NCBI RefSeq assembly: GCF_009728485.1
Contig: NZ_VVIQ01000007.1
Location: forward strand, 94,936 to 158,935
From: Prevotella vespertina
GTDB lineage: Bacteria > Bacteroidota > Bacteroidia > Bacteroidales > Bacteroidaceae
Length of the DNA: 64,000 nt
Reading direction: 5' to 3'
The translations under genes were made by a program, and so were the position numbers. Each line of letters begins with the position of its first letter. Position 1 is the first letter of the stretch. Below, piece by piece: positions 26,017 through 35,465 of the stretch. The notes below the pieces were generated by a model. That model was not told the DNA's origin and did no database searches. It saw only the letters and a list, made by a program, of their open reading frames with translations.

Positions 26017-27819
26017 TTAATCCTTGTTCTCGCGCTTACGCTCCAAATGATCAAGCGTTATCTTACGCATACGAATATTCTTTGGCGTTACCTCAACATA
26101 CTCGTTACCTTTGATATACTCAAGACATTCCTCAAGACTCATCTCTGTCTTTGGTATAACACGAGCCTTCTCATCAGAACCAGAAGCACGAACGTTAGTC
26201 AACTGCTTTGCCTTTGTAACGTTGATAACGAGGTCATTATCATGAACGTGCTCGCCTACTACCTGTCCACCATATACTTCCTCACCTGCATCAATGAAGA
26301 ACTTACCACGATCCTGGAGCTTATCAATAGCATAAGCGTAGGCTGTCCCAGTCTCAAGAGCAATCATTGAACCATTGGTACGGCGTACTATCTCTCCCTT
26401 GAAGGGCTGATAATTCTTAAAACGATGCGCCATAATAGCCTCACCCTGACTAGCAGTAAGGACGTTAGTACGTAAGCCGATGATACCACGTGATGGGATT
26501 TCAAAGGTGATGTTAACACGATCTCCCTCTGCATCCATACCCAACAAATCGCCTTTGCGACGTGTTACCATATCAATCATCTTACTTGAGAAGTCTGTTG
26601 GAACATTGATTGTCAATTCCTCAATAGGCTCACATTTCTGACCATCAATCTCCTTGTAGATAACTTGTGGCTGTCCGACTTGAAGCTCATAGCCCTCACG
26701 ACGCATTGTCTCAACAAGAACTGAGAGGTGAAGAACACCACGACCACTGACAATCCACTTATCCATTGAACCCTCCATAGGGCGAACACGCAATGCAAGG
26801 TTCTTCTCCAACTCTTTGTTCAAACGGTCACTAATGTGGCGAGAAGTACAGAACTTACCTTCTTTACCAAAGAAAGGAGAGTCATTAATGGTGAAGAGCA
26901 TACTCATAGTAGGCTCATCTACCGCAATAGGTGGTAATGGTTCAGGGTTTTCAAAATCTGCGATTGTATCACCAATCTCGAACTTCTCCAAACCAATTAC
27001 AGCACAGATATCACCTGAATCGACATGATCTGTCTTCTTATGCCCCATACCTTCGAAAGTATGAAGCTCCTTAATCTTTGTGCGCTCTTGTGTTCCATCA
27101 CGATGGCAGATTGTGATGTTCTGACCATCCTTCAATGTACCACGATGTACACGACCCACTGCAATACGTCCAGTATAGCTTGAGTAATCCAAAGATGTAA
27201 TCAACATCTGTGGGGTTCCTTCGAGCTGCTTAGGTGCAGGGATTGCTTCAAGAATAAGATCTAGCAAATATTCAATATTATCAGTTGGTTTCTTCCAGTC
27301 CTCACTCATCCAACCATTCTTGGCAGAACCATAAACGACTGGGAAGTTCAACTGCTCCTCTGTAGCATTCAGGTCACACATAAGATCAAATACCATCTCA
27401 TATACTTCCTCTGGACGACAGTTAGGTTTGTCTACCTTATTAATAACAACAACAGGTTTCAAACCTAATTGCAAAGCCTTTTGCAACACAAAGCGAGTTT
27501 GTGGCATAGGACCCTCAAAAGCATCTACGAGCAATAGACAACCATCTGCCATGTTCAATACACGCTCTACCTCACCACCAAAATCAGAGTGACCAGGGGT
27601 GTCAAGAATATTAATCTTTACTCCTTTCCAATTGATACTTACATTCTTACTCAGAATCGTTATCCCTCGTTCACGCTCCAAGTCATTAGAGTCGAGAACT
27701 TCTCCACTGTTGTCTTGTCCATCACGGAAAAGCTTACCAGCGAGCATCATCTTGTCAACCAAGGTCGTTTTACCATGGTCAACGTGCGCAATAACTGCGA
27801 TGTTACGAATATCTTGCAT
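26017..27819 (-). CDS. typA: Ribosome-associated GTPase TypA/BipA
   Basis: A 600-residue translational GTPase. G-domain motifs: [14 protein letters not shown] (G1), RERGITI (G2), [13 protein letters not shown] (G3), NKVDKP (G4), GSAKNG (G5). It continues with EF-G-like domains II, III and V and a BipA-specific C-terminal domain, at standard length. BipA binds ribosomes and supports growth under cold and other stress, probably in 50S assembly. Promoter -7 at 27855-27862. It is divergent from rpsO across a 200-bp gap. Confidence 0.96.
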   Translation of the reverse strand: MQDIRNIAVIAHVDHGKTTLVDKMMLAGKLFRDGQDNSGEVLDSNDLERERGITILSKNVSINWKGVKINILDTPGHSDFGGEVERVLNMADGCLLLVDAFEGPMPQTRFVLQKALQLGLKPVVVINKVDKPNCRPEEVYEMVFDLMCDLNATEEQLNFPVVYGSAKNGWMSEDWKKPTDNIEYLLDLILEAIPAPKQLEGTPQMLITSLDYSSYTGRIAVGRVHRGTLKDGQNITICHRDGTQERTKIKELHTFEGMGHKKTDHVDSGDICAVIGLEKFEIGDTIADFENPEPLPPIAVDEPTMSMLFTINDSPFFGKEGKFCTSRHISDRLNKELEKNLALRVRPMEGSMDKWIVSGRGVLHLSVLVETMRREGYELQVGQPQVIYKEIDGQKCEPIEELTINVPTDFSSKMIDMVTRRKGDLLGMDAEGDRVNITFEIPSRGIIGLRTNVLTASQGEAIMAHRFKNYQPFKGEIVRRTNGSMIALETGTAYAYAIDKLQDRGKFFIDAGEEVYGGQVVGEHVHDNDLVINVTKAKQLTNVRASGSDEKARVIPKTEMSLEECLEYIKGNEYVEVTPKNIRMRKITLDHLERKRENKD

Positions 27820-27854
27820 GTATTTACCTTAAAAACTTACGCTGAATTACGGTG

Positions 27855-27862
27855 CAAAAGTA
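27855..27862 (-). promoter_or_regulatory. typA promoter -7 element
   Basis: TACTTTTG on the minus strand, 35 bp upstream of the typA ATG. Confidence 0.65.
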
Positions 27863-27883
27863 CTAATAAAAAATGGAAAACGC

Positions 27884-27913
27884 TTGTCGTTCAGAGAAAA
27901 AGTTGTATCTTTG
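27884..27913 (+). promoter_or_regulatory. rpsO promoter (-33 and -7)
   Basis: TTG at 27884-27886 and TATCTTTG at 27906-27913 are spaced 19 bp. The leader to ATG 28022 is about 100 nt, with a small CGGATATTCCG hairpin near its 5' end. That is long enough for S15 autoregulation, which is known in other bacteria through unrelated leader structures. Confidence 0.75.
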
Positions 27914-28021
27914 CACCGCGTTTTCGGATATTCCGATGCATTTGATGTTGTGGTCTGTTGTGATTAAGGCAGGTCGGCAATAGAAGAATGTAATTGCACA
28001 ATTAATTAATCAAACAAAACT

Positions 28022-28297
28022 ATGTATTTAGAAAAAGCAAAGAAAGAAGAGATTTTCTCACAGTTTGGTAAGGCTCAGAAAAGTTCAGATACAGGTTCTG
28101 CAGAGAGCCAGATTGCACTTTTCTCTTATCGAATCAAGCACTTGACAGAACACGTAAAGAAGAATCGTAAGGACTATGTTACTACTCGTTCACTAACTCA
28201 TCTTGTTGGTAAACGTCGTGCTTTACTCAACTATCTTTATGATCGTGACATTGAGCGCTATCGTGCTATCGTAAAGGCTTTAGGTCTCCGTAAGTAA
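28022..28297 (+). CDS. rpsO: 30S ribosomal protein S15
   Basis: A 91-residue small-subunit protein that binds 16S rRNA helices 20-22 early in assembly. SDTGSAESQIALFSYRIKHLTEHVKKN and SLTHLVGKRRALLNYLYDRD are the conserved S15 core; the length is within two residues of typical. The start MYLEKAKKEEIF matches family N-termini. Own promoter with a roughly 100-nt leader, and a strong terminator after the stop, so monocistronic. Codon use is highly biased, as expected for a ribosomal gene. Confidence 0.97.
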   Translation: MYLEKAKKEEIFSQFGKAQKSSDTGSAESQIALFSYRIKHLTEHVKKNRKDYVTTRSLTHLVGKRRALLNYLYDRDIERYRAIVKALGLRK

Positions 28298-28320
28298 GAC
28301 TTACAGCTAAGTAAAATATA

Positions 28321-28370
28321 AAAGGTAAGAAAGTCAAAGCTATTTAAGCTTTCCTTTCTTACCTTTTTTC
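28321..28370 (+). terminator. rpsO terminator
   Basis: AAAGGTAAGAAAG pairs with CTTTCTTACCTTT, with an inner AAAGCT/AAGCTTT stem, followed by a T run. It is also positioned to serve the convergent C10 protease gene ending at 28373. Confidence 0.9.
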
Positions 28371-28372
28371 TG

Positions 28373-30808
28373 TTATCTTGTCTTTATCACTTTCTTACCA
28401 TCTATAATATAGATGCCTACAGGGAGTTCGTCCCAAGTCTTTGATAAACGAATACCTTGCAAAGTAAATATATTCTTTACAGACTTCTTGTATTCCTTAA
28501 GCAAACCAATGCCTGTAGGTTTCAACTCATCTACCGTATTAAATACATTGCGTAACACATTTGGATTCCAAATGTCTTCTCGTTTCCCATCCCTTTCAAC
28601 CTCCATGTGTATCTCGTATGAATGATTAGGCTCTAATTGAGAAGAAGCAAAGGTGATACGTGTTTGGGCAGCATTGTTGTCTGCATCACAAGGAAGATAA
28701 ACATTACGTACTGTTCCCAATTCAATCCACTTGTTACTTGTCAAATCGAGTAGGCGATAATGGATAGGTCCACGGTAGCCATTCCTAATCTGATAGCCAG
28801 ATACTTTAGAATGTACTTGCAGACTGATATTCTTTACCTTATTAAGTTGGAAAGTACTGTAATTAGCGTATTCACCATCCGCATAATAATCAATAAAAGT
28901 AAACAGAATATTTCCATTGTCCGGCTTAGGCAATACTTCAATCTTGAAAGGTTCTTTCATCTTAATAGGTACATTGACGTCCGTACCATTTCTATTAACC
29001 TTTATCGATAGCGTTACGTCATATTTACCTTTGGGCAATTTTCCAACCTTACCCGGGCTATAATAAAGCGTAAGCATTTTGATGATAAAGGTTGATCGAC
29101 CAAGTCGTTGTGCAACAACGTTAGGCGTAAGTAGATAGCCATTAAAGACCTCTTTAGTCTCTTGATTAGTGAGTGTCATCACCAAGTCGCCACGTACTTC
29201 CTCTCTACCTGGATTGTACATCGTAAAACTAAAGGCCGCATTTCCAGCATCTTCATAGAAAGGGGAGAGTACACTTGGGCTTTTCTCAATCACAACAACA
29301 TCCTTAGGGTTATTTGTATTGATGTGAACAGCATCTGCAGTGAGTCTTACTTCTATTTCATTGGCGTGAGTGATAGGTTTCCAGTCACCGTGTTCCTTTG
29401 TTTTGGTATCGAGCATCTCAGAGAATACTGGTACTAAACGGTAGTTTCCGTCAGCAATACCCTTAAAGTTAATATCAGCAACATCAAAGGACATGGAAGT
29501 AAAGATAGATGCCCAAGTCTGGTCGCTTGCAGTTGAGTTGAAGATTTTTACTTTTTTGTTCTTGTCATTATAGAGGGCAAGTGCAACCTTGCCAGTGAAT
29601 ACACCAAGTTCACCTTTCACCGAACTATACGAGCCTAACTTCTCAATCTTTGCACTAAAACTTTCAGAACGGCTTGCCTCTGTCTTGTCAATAGTGAGCG
29701 ATGTGGTGGTTCTTGCATCTAATCCGCGCTCTATATCCTTAAAAGGTGTAGCCTTACCGTCATTAGGATGGGCAAAGACAACTGAGATGTCGTCCCAGAA
29801 TGTTCCACTATTGAGGGCAAAGCCTGAAACATTAAGGGTAACTATGTTGATGTCGAAGTATCCGTCGTTTTCACCTCCCCAGCCCCAGTTGGTGTGAATG
29901 AGTCCCTGCTCATCATAGCCATCATAAACAAAGGCATGAGGTCCACCTACTACCAAGACAGGGTATCCGTCTGAGATTTCTTGCATCACCTCATTGAGGA
30001 AGTCATTGGCAGGAAGGAAGTTTTTGTCAAGATAACGTACCGTATAGTCGAACTTGTCGCGAAGTGCATTGCAAGCATATTGTAAGTTTGAGTCACTACC
30101 TCTATAATAGTATCTCATATTGACAGCCTTACCGATGTCAGACATCAATACGCCAACGGCTTGTCGAGAATGTTCCGTTCTCATCTCGTTAGTCGTGTTC
30201 TTCATTTCATCCCACCAATAAGTAGCGCTTTTCTTAGCATCATCACCCGTTGACGCTATATAATCTTGTGGTCGATTCTTAGGCCATTTGTTGTAGAACA
30301 TCACCTGTGCTGTGGCTGTTGCAACACAGCCCGTAGGTGTATGCTGTTCATTACTTAGTGGAGTGTACTTATTGAAAGGGTCATACTGGCTCCACTTACA
30401 AGTAAGCAAGGGTTCTACTTTTCGTTTGATAGGACGCTGTGGGGTAGTAGCTGTAGCTTTAGAACGCACTTCTTTTACAACACGTTCATATTCCTTTAAG
30501 AACATTTTGAAGTATGGAGGCTGGTCGTTGGGGTTTTCTGTCATCTTATCTCCATAACCCACGAGCTCGTTGAGTTTACTTTCTCCAGAGATAATAACGA
30601 ATTTCTTGTCGCTTGGATTAGTAAAAATGTAATAAGCTGGTTGCTCATTAGCTTGTGACGAGCGAGTCTTAGGAGAATTGCCAGAGAGTATTGGTTTATT
30701 GATATATTTTGAGGCAATACTCAAAGCCTGTGCTTTGGTTATAGGATCTGCGTTAGCTAATGAAATATTTGCACACACAGTTAACATCAGTAAGATTGTT
30801 CTTTTCAT
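28373..30808 (-). CDS. C10-family (streptopain/interpain-like) secreted cysteine protease
   Basis: An 811-residue secreted protease. The signal peptide covers residues 1-20 (ILLMLTVCANISLANA). A Spi-type propeptide (about 21-130) contains YYIFTNPSDKKFVIISGE. The C10 catalytic domain (about 133-350) has the nucleophile Cys161 in TPTGCVATATAQVMFYNKWP, His291 in GGPHAFVYDGYDE, and Asn307/Trp308 in HTNWGWGG. The remaining 450 residues are beta-rich Ig-like repeats. The extreme C-terminus (GIRLSKTWDELPVGIYIIDG) resembles short type IX secretion sorting tails. Relatives include Prevotella interpain A and streptococcal SpeB, which degrade host proteins. All catalytic residues are present. Confidence 0.93.
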   Translation of the reverse strand: MKRTILLMLTVCANISLANADPITKAQALSIASKYINKPILSGNSPKTRSSQANEQPAYYIFTNPSDKKFVIISGESKLNELVGYGDKMTENPNDQPPYFKMFLKEYERVVKEVRSKATATTPQRPIKRKVEPLLTCKWSQYDPFNKYTPLSNEQHTPTGCVATATAQVMFYNKWPKNRPQDYIASTGDDAKKSATYWWDEMKNTTNEMRTEHSRQAVGVLMSDIGKAVNMRYYYRGSDSNLQYACNALRDKFDYTVRYLDKNFLPANDFLNEVMQEISDGYPVLVVGGPHAFVYDGYDEQGLIHTNWGWGGENDGYFDINIVTLNVSGFALNSGTFWDDISVVFAHPNDGKATPFKDIERGLDARTTTSLTIDKTEASRSESFSAKIEKLGSYSSVKGELGVFTGKVALALYNDKNKKVKIFNSTASDQTWASIFTSMSFDVADINFKGIADGNYRLVPVFSEMLDTKTKEHGDWKPITHANEIEVRLTADAVHINTNNPKDVVVIEKSPSVLSPFYEDAGNAAFSFTMYNPGREEVRGDLVMTLTNQETKEVFNGYLLTPNVVAQRLGRSTFIIKMLTLYYSPGKVGKLPKGKYDVTLSIKVNRNGTDVNVPIKMKEPFKIEVLPKPDNGNILFTFIDYYADGEYANYSTFQLNKVKNISLQVHSKVSGYQIRNGYRGPIHYRLLDLTSNKWIELGTVRNVYLPCDADNNAAQTRITFASSQLEPNHSYEIHMEVERDGKREDIWNPNVLRNVFNTVDELKPTGIGLLKEYKKSVKNIFTLQGIRLSKTWDELPVGIYIIDGKKVIKTR

Positions 30809-30920
30809 TTGTTTATATTATTAGTCAAGTATATTGGTTTGTTATATTTTATATCAAGATTATTGTGTTTGAGAGTTCTCAAACAAATAGATTTAGTTTA
30901 TATTGTTGTATGTAGACGAT

Positions 30921-31331
30921 TCAGTCGTCCCATATTTCCTTTAAAGGTAACATCACAAAATCGCGTTCTTCCATCAAAGGATGAGGGATAACAAGGTTTG
31001 GTTCGTTGATATTTAGGTTGTCATAAAGCAGAATATCAATATCTATGATTCGGTCTGTATATTGTGCATTGATAGACTTCTTTACTCGTCCCATCTCTAT
31101 TTCTATGGCTTGAGTAGTTTCTAATAACCGTCGAGGAGCAAGCGATGTGGAGACACATACACAGGCATTGAGAAAGAGATTAGGACTTTCAAATCCCCAA
31201 GGCTCTGTCTCGTGAAAAGAAGATTGGCGCAATACTGTGCCAATCTTTTCTCCTATTCGTTTAATCGCCTCGTGCATAATAGCCTTTCTGTTTCCAAGAT
31301 TTGTGCCGAGGGATAAATAAACTATGTGCAT
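30921..31331 (-). CDS. folK: 2-amino-4-hydroxy-6-hydroxymethyldihydropteridine pyrophosphokinase
   Basis: A 136-residue folate-pathway kinase that transfers pyrophosphate from ATP to the FolB product. Motifs: YLSLGTNLGNR at the N-terminus, ETEPWGF in the middle, and DRIIDIDILLYDN followed by VIPHPLMEERDFVMLPL. Slightly shorter than E. coli HPPK but complete. It is the last gene of the ftsX-DUF3098-uppP-truB-queA-folK operon, separated from queA by a single base. folE and folB are elsewhere in the window. Confidence 0.95.
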   Translation of the reverse strand: MHIVYLSLGTNLGNRKAIMHEAIKRIGEKIGTVLRQSSFHETEPWGFESPNLFLNACVCVSTSLAPRRLLETTQAIEIEMGRVKKSINAQYTDRIIDIDILLYDNLNINEPNLVIPHPLMEERDFVMLPLKEIWDD

Positions 31332-31332
31332 A

Positions 31333-32517
31333 TTAATCGTTGAGAATCAACAATGAATCACCGAAGCAACCAAACATATAACCATTCTTCACTGCCATGT
31401 CGTATGCTTCCATCACAAGGTCATAGCCACCGAAAGCCGCAGTCTCCATCAACAATGTTGAATAAGGTTGATAGAAGTTAACCAACATAGAATCTGCGAA
31501 ACCGAAGTTATAAGGCGGGAAGATGAACTCATTAGTCCAACCATCATATTCCTTCAACATACCATCAGTACCAACAGCTGTCTCTGTTGCCTTTACAACA
31601 CTCGCACCAACAGCACATAAATGATGTCCTGCTTTCTTTGCATTGTTAGCAATCTCACAAGCCTCGGCATTGATGTGCATCTCTTCAGAATCCATCTTAT
31701 GTTTAGTCAGATCCTCCACCTCTATATCATGGAAGTTACCCAAACCACAATGCAAAGTGATAAACGATTTCTTTATTCCACGAATCTCCATCATCTTCAT
31801 CATGTGTTCAGAGAAGTGAATATTAGTACCTGGCGCAGATACTGCTCCCTCATTCTTTGCAAAGACAGACTGGAAGTTCTCCATATCTTCTTTCGTTGCA
31901 TGAGCGAATTCTTCTCCTTCTTCCTTTGGACGATTATCAATGATGTAACGTGGCAATGGTGCTTCACCTAGAGCAAATAACTCTCGTTTAAACTCCTCGT
32001 GAGGACAATCATATAGGAAACGAAGTGTACGACCACGTGAGGTAGTATTGTCAATTACCTCTGCAACCATTGTTCCTGATTCATCAAAGAAGAGTTTATT
32101 ACCAATACGAATCTTACGTGCAGGTTCAACCAACACATCCCATAGGCGCATCTCTTGATTAAGTTCTCTAAGCAAGAACACCTCTATCTTTGCATCTGTC
32201 TTCTCCTTAGTACCATACAAGCGAGCAGGGAACACCTTTGTATCATTGAATATAAAGGCATCACCCTCATCGAAGTAATTGAGCACATCTTTGAAGCGGA
32301 TATAATCATCCTCTGTTGGATCACCATTCACTTCACCCTTGAACATATCAATCTTACCAGACTTACGATGTACAACCATTAACCGGCTTTCATCTCGGCG
32401 AGTGATCGTGAAAGTCTGCGTACTACCATCAGAACGTGTCAATACACGCTTAGAAGAATGAGGATATAGGGCAACCTGCTCTTTAGGTAAATTGAATTTG
32501 AATTGTGAAAGCTTCAT
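31333..32517 (-). CDS. queA: S-adenosylmethionine:tRNA ribosyltransferase-isomerase
   Basis: A 394-residue enzyme that adds the ribosyl part of SAM to preQ1-tRNA in queuosine synthesis. Family features: FKFNLPKEQVALYP at the N-terminus, FNDTKVFPARLYG, GEAPLPRYI, YQSVFA-like FQSVFAKNEGAVSAPG, and the C-terminal TLLMETAAFGGYDLVMEAY. It is larger than the E. coli protein owing to an insertion near the N-terminus (about 20-75). Part of the operon with truB upstream and folK downstream. Confidence 0.94.
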   Translation of the reverse strand: MKLSQFKFNLPKEQVALYPHSSKRVLTRSDGSTQTFTITRRDESRLMVVHRKSGKIDMFKGEVNGDPTEDDYIRFKDVLNYFDEGDAFIFNDTKVFPARLYGTKEKTDAKIEVFLLRELNQEMRLWDVLVEPARKIRIGNKLFFDESGTMVAEVIDNTTSRGRTLRFLYDCPHEEFKRELFALGEAPLPRYIIDNRPKEEGEEFAHATKEDMENFQSVFAKNEGAVSAPGTNIHFSEHMMKMMEIRGIKKSFITLHCGLGNFHDIEVEDLTKHKMDSEEMHINAEACEIANNAKKAGHHLCAVGASVVKATETAVGTDGMLKEYDGWTNEFIFPPYNFGFADSMLVNFYQPYSTLLMETAAFGGYDLVMEAYDMAVKNGYMFGCFGDSLLILND

Positions 32518-32537
32518 ATTAATATTTTGGGAGAGTT

Positions 32538-33236
32538 TTATTTATCTATTATTTGTTGTTGGAGCCATGTCTCAAACTGGTCATAATTAACACAATCTTC
32601 GACTTTTACGTCACCAACTCTTGTTCGTCTCAATGCTGTAAGATAAGCCCCACTATTCATTGCTCGTCCCAAATCGCGAGCCAACGCACGAATGTAAGTC
32701 CCCTTACCACATCCAACCCGAATTGTCAATTGCATCTTAGCTGTATCAAAGTTCAAGACTTCTATCTCATCTATATGGATATTTTTAGCCTTCAAGACAA
32801 CCTCTTTTCCACTACGACGATAGTCAAAAGCACGTTTTCCATCCACCTTCACAGCACTATAGGTTGGAGGGATCTGTTCTATATCACCCACGAATTGTGG
32901 TAAAGTCTTATCTATCAATTCACGTGTGATATGCTCTACAGGAAAATTCTCGTTCACCTCATGCTCCATATCATAACTAGGTGTTGTAGCTCCCAATTGT
33001 AATGTAGCAACATATTCCTTCGTGTGCGCCTGCAATTTTTCTATTTGCTTTGTCATCTTTCCCGTAGCAAGGATTAGTACACCCGTTGCCAAGGGATCTA
33101 ACGTTCCCGCATGACCAATCTTCACTTTTCCATCATTAGCTTGTGTACAGAGATAACGTACATGTGCCAACGCTTTGAAACTTGTTATGCCGTAGGGTTT
33201 ATCAATCGGGATGATTACTCCTTCTTTGAAGTTCAT
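32538..33236 (-). CDS. truB: tRNA pseudouridine-55 synthase
   Basis: A 232-residue pseudouridine synthase that makes psi55 in the T loop of tRNAs. VIIPIDKPYGITSFKAL and the catalytic block KIGHAGTLDPLATGVLILA (Asp47) are clear; PPTYSAVKVDGKRAFDYRR and VGCGKGTYIRALARDLG follow. The length is at the short end, lacking the C-terminal PUA domain seen in E. coli. That is common in Bacteroidetes. Confidence 0.95.
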   Translation of the reverse strand: MNFKEGVIIPIDKPYGITSFKALAHVRYLCTQANDGKVKIGHAGTLDPLATGVLILATGKMTKQIEKLQAHTKEYVATLQLGATTPSYDMEHEVNENFPVEHITRELIDKTLPQFVGDIEQIPPTYSAVKVDGKRAFDYRRSGKEVVLKAKNIHIDEIEVLNFDTAKMQLTIRVGCGKGTYIRALARDLGRAMNSGAYLTALRRTRVGDVKVEDCVNYDQFETWLQQQIIDK

Positions 33237-33262
33237 AAGGATTGCTATATAATAAAGGTGGA

Positions 33263-34123
33263 TTAATCAACCATGTTCAATGACATGCCAGAGAGCAACA
33301 TCACGATAATTATAATACCAATGATGATTCTATACCAGCCAAAGACTTTAAAGCCATACTTAGTAAGGAAGCTGACAAACCACTTCATGGCTAACAATGC
33401 AACTACAAAGGATACAACACAGCCAACAGCGAGCATTATCAAATCATGAGTATTCACCCATGTGGCATCTTCTTTCAGTATATCTAAAAGATCTAACAGT
33501 GTAGCACCAGCCATTGTTGGTACTGCCAAGAAGAAAGAGTATTCTGCTGCACGCTTACGTGTGAGTCCGTTTGCCATACCTCCAACAATCGTTGCCATAG
33601 AACGGCTCGTTCCTGGAATCACAGATAAACACTGCCACAAACCAATATTGAAGGCACGTTTTTCGTTCACCTTATTTTCTTCTTTACCTTTATTGAATAT
33701 CTTGTCACAAAAAAGCATGAAGATTCCACCAACAACCAACATAATTGCTACAGCCCAAATAGAATCGAGCAACCAGTCGAGTAAACCACTCTTCTTTGCA
33801 GCTAAACCTATCACTACAGCTGGCAAAACTCCAACAAAGAGCAACCAATAGAATCTTAATGGATGAATAAAACGCAAAAACGGATTCTCTACATCAGCTG
33901 GAATAGGTGTACGGTCAATGTGGAAGAAGCGTTTCCAATACAGACATACAACAGAAAGGATTGCGCCAAACTGAATAATGAATGTAAAGGCATGTACAAA
34001 GGGACTACCTTGTGAAACGCCCAAGAGATGTTGAGTGATAATCATGTGACCTGTAGAAGAAACAGGAAGAAACTCTGTTAATCCTTCTACAATGGAGATA
34101 ATGATAGTTTGTATAAGTGTCAT
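33263..34123 (-). CDS. uppP: Undecaprenyl-diphosphatase UppP/BacA
   Basis: A 286-residue membrane phosphatase that recycles undecaprenyl pyrophosphate for peptidoglycan and other polymers; overexpression gives bacitracin resistance. Catalytic motifs: EGLTEFLPVSSTGHM near the N-terminus and IPGTSRSMATIVGGM in the middle. Seven to eight membrane segments. Its start codon shares one base with the stop of the DUF3098 gene, showing tight coupling in the operon. Confidence 0.95.
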   Translation of the reverse strand: MTLIQTIIISIVEGLTEFLPVSSTGHMIITQHLLGVSQGSPFVHAFTFIIQFGAILSVVCLYWKRFFHIDRTPIPADVENPFLRFIHPLRFYWLLFVGVLPAVVIGLAAKKSGLLDWLLDSIWAVAIMLVVGGIFMLFCDKIFNKGKEENKVNEKRAFNIGLWQCLSVIPGTSRSMATIVGGMANGLTRKRAAEYSFFLAVPTMAGATLLDLLDILKEDATWVNTHDLIMLAVGCVVSFVVALLAMKWFVSFLTKYGFKVFGWYRIIIGIIIIVMLLSGMSLNMVD

Positions 34124-34365
34124 TATACCTCCTTATCACTAGTATCCTTCGGCTTATAGATGATTGCGCCGATGATAGAAATAAATCCGATGAAAGTCAC
34201 TACTGGTGCCACCTTAATGTGACGTGCACTGAAAATACTTGGATCAAATGCAGTTTCTGTTGAACTACCGCCACTCAAAAGAATGAATCCAATGATAACA
34301 ATAGCAAGTCCAATTGCCAACATGATAAAGTTGACCTTACCAAAGGCTAAATTTCTTTTATCCAT
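34123..34365 (-). CDS. DUF3098 small membrane protein
   Basis: An 80-residue protein with two membrane helices (NFIMLAIGLAIVIIGFILL and VAPVVTFIGFISIIGAIIY). It is the DUF3098 protein always found between ftsX and uppP in Bacteroidetes; function unknown, and the position suggests cell-envelope or division work. I chose ATG 34365 (MDKRNLAFGKVNF), which matches known N-termini. An in-frame ATG 57 bp upstream lies inside the end of ftsX and encodes unrelated sequence. Confidence 0.88.
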   Translation of the reverse strand: MDKRNLAFGKVNFIMLAIGLAIVIIGFILLSGGSSTETAFDPSIFSARHIKVAPVVTFIGFISIIGAIIYKPKDTSDKEV

Positions 34366-34402
34366 ATTTATTTGAGGAATTATGAGGAGTGAAAGGAGGT
34401 GA

Positions 34403-35281
34403 TTATATCTTGTACAAATCACCAGCCTTCATTCGCAGGAACTTATTTACCGACAACCATGAGCAGAATGTTGCAATTAATACACCAAAAGCCACCATCA
34501 CAACTGCTGTAATGAGTAAGGCTTCTAACGATAAGACCTTTGTAATATCAGGTTCATAATCATATAAGAAGCACATCCCAATACCCAAAGCTACAATTGC
34601 CATTAATGCTGAAGCCAGTCCTTCTAGCACCGCTCTACGAAGGAAGGGGGCACGAATAAAGCTCCAAGAAGCACCAACCAGTTTCATTGTATGAATAGAA
34701 AAACGACGTGCGTAAATACTCAATCTGATTGTATTATTAATCAAAGAGAACGAAACAATCGTCAACAGAACTGCAATAACCAACAAAACAAGACTAATCT
34801 TAGCCAAAGTGTTGTTCACACTCTCTACCAGGTTTTGAGGATAAGTAATATCACTCACCCCCCGATAAGTACGTAATTCCTGGGCTATCGTCTTAATAGA
34901 ATCATTGTTTGCATAGTTCGCTTTCAGTTGCAACTCTATCTCACCCGTAAATGGATTCTCACCAGCAAACTCCGCAGGATTAGCCCCCAATTCACGAGTT
35001 CCCTCTTTTAGGGCTTCTTCCTTACTTACAAAATTCAAACTATTGATATAATGTAACGAGCGTACACGCTGACAAAGTGCGGCACTCTCTTCCGTACTCA
35101 TATCAGGTTGAAGAATCATCGTAATGGTCAGATTCTCCTTTACATAAGAACTAAGGTTACGACTGGTGAAGCCTGTCAGTACAACCATACCGATGAGCAT
35201 CAGCACCATCGCCGTGCTAATACATAGCGTAATAACCTGCAAACTATGACGGTTGCGGGCTTTATTTCTTTTTTTTGCCAT
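34403..35281 (-). CDS. ftsX: Cell-division ABC-type permease FtsX
   Basis: A 292-residue integral membrane protein. Four helices are visible: one after the basic N-terminus (VITLCISTAMVLMLIGMVVL) and three in the C-terminal half, with a periplasmic domain between (about 45-165). FtsX pairs with the ATPase FtsE to activate septal peptidoglycan hydrolases. ftsE is not adjacent, which is usual in this phylum. First gene of a six-gene operon; promoter -7 at 35315-35322. Confidence 0.92.
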   Translation of the reverse strand: MAKKRNKARNRHSLQVITLCISTAMVLMLIGMVVLTGFTSRNLSSYVKENLTITMILQPDMSTEESAALCQRVRSLHYINSLNFVSKEEALKEGTRELGANPAEFAGENPFTGEIELQLKANYANNDSIKTIAQELRTYRGVSDITYPQNLVESVNNTLAKISLVLLVIAVLLTIVSFSLINNTIRLSIYARRFSIHTMKLVGASWSFIRAPFLRRAVLEGLASALMAIVALGIGMCFLYDYEPDITKVLSLEALLITAVVMVAFGVLIATFCSWLSVNKFLRMKAGDLYKI

Positions 35282-35314
35282 TTCTGAAAAGGGTATAATT
35301 CACCGAAATTGCTG

Positions 35315-35322
35315 CAAAGATA
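35315..35322 (-). promoter_or_regulatory. ftsX operon promoter -7 element
   Basis: TATCTTTG on the minus strand, 33 bp upstream of the ftsX ATG. Confidence 0.75.
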
Positions 35323-35417
35323 CAGCAAAATAAAAGAACAGCAAAAGAAATTATAGTTTATTTAGACTTCTCCTTTTATTTATCTTTATGCCTCTTAACG
35401 ATACCATTTATTTATCT

Positions 35418-35425
35418 TATCTTTG
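35418..35425 (+). promoter_or_regulatory. Radical SAM gene promoter -7 element
   Basis: TATCTTTG, 40 bp before ATG 35466. It lies downstream of an in-frame ATG at 35388, which therefore cannot be the usual start. Confidence 0.7.
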
Positions 35426-35465
35426 CACTCGCACCTCCTTTTCAAACATTAAAACAAAAAGTATA

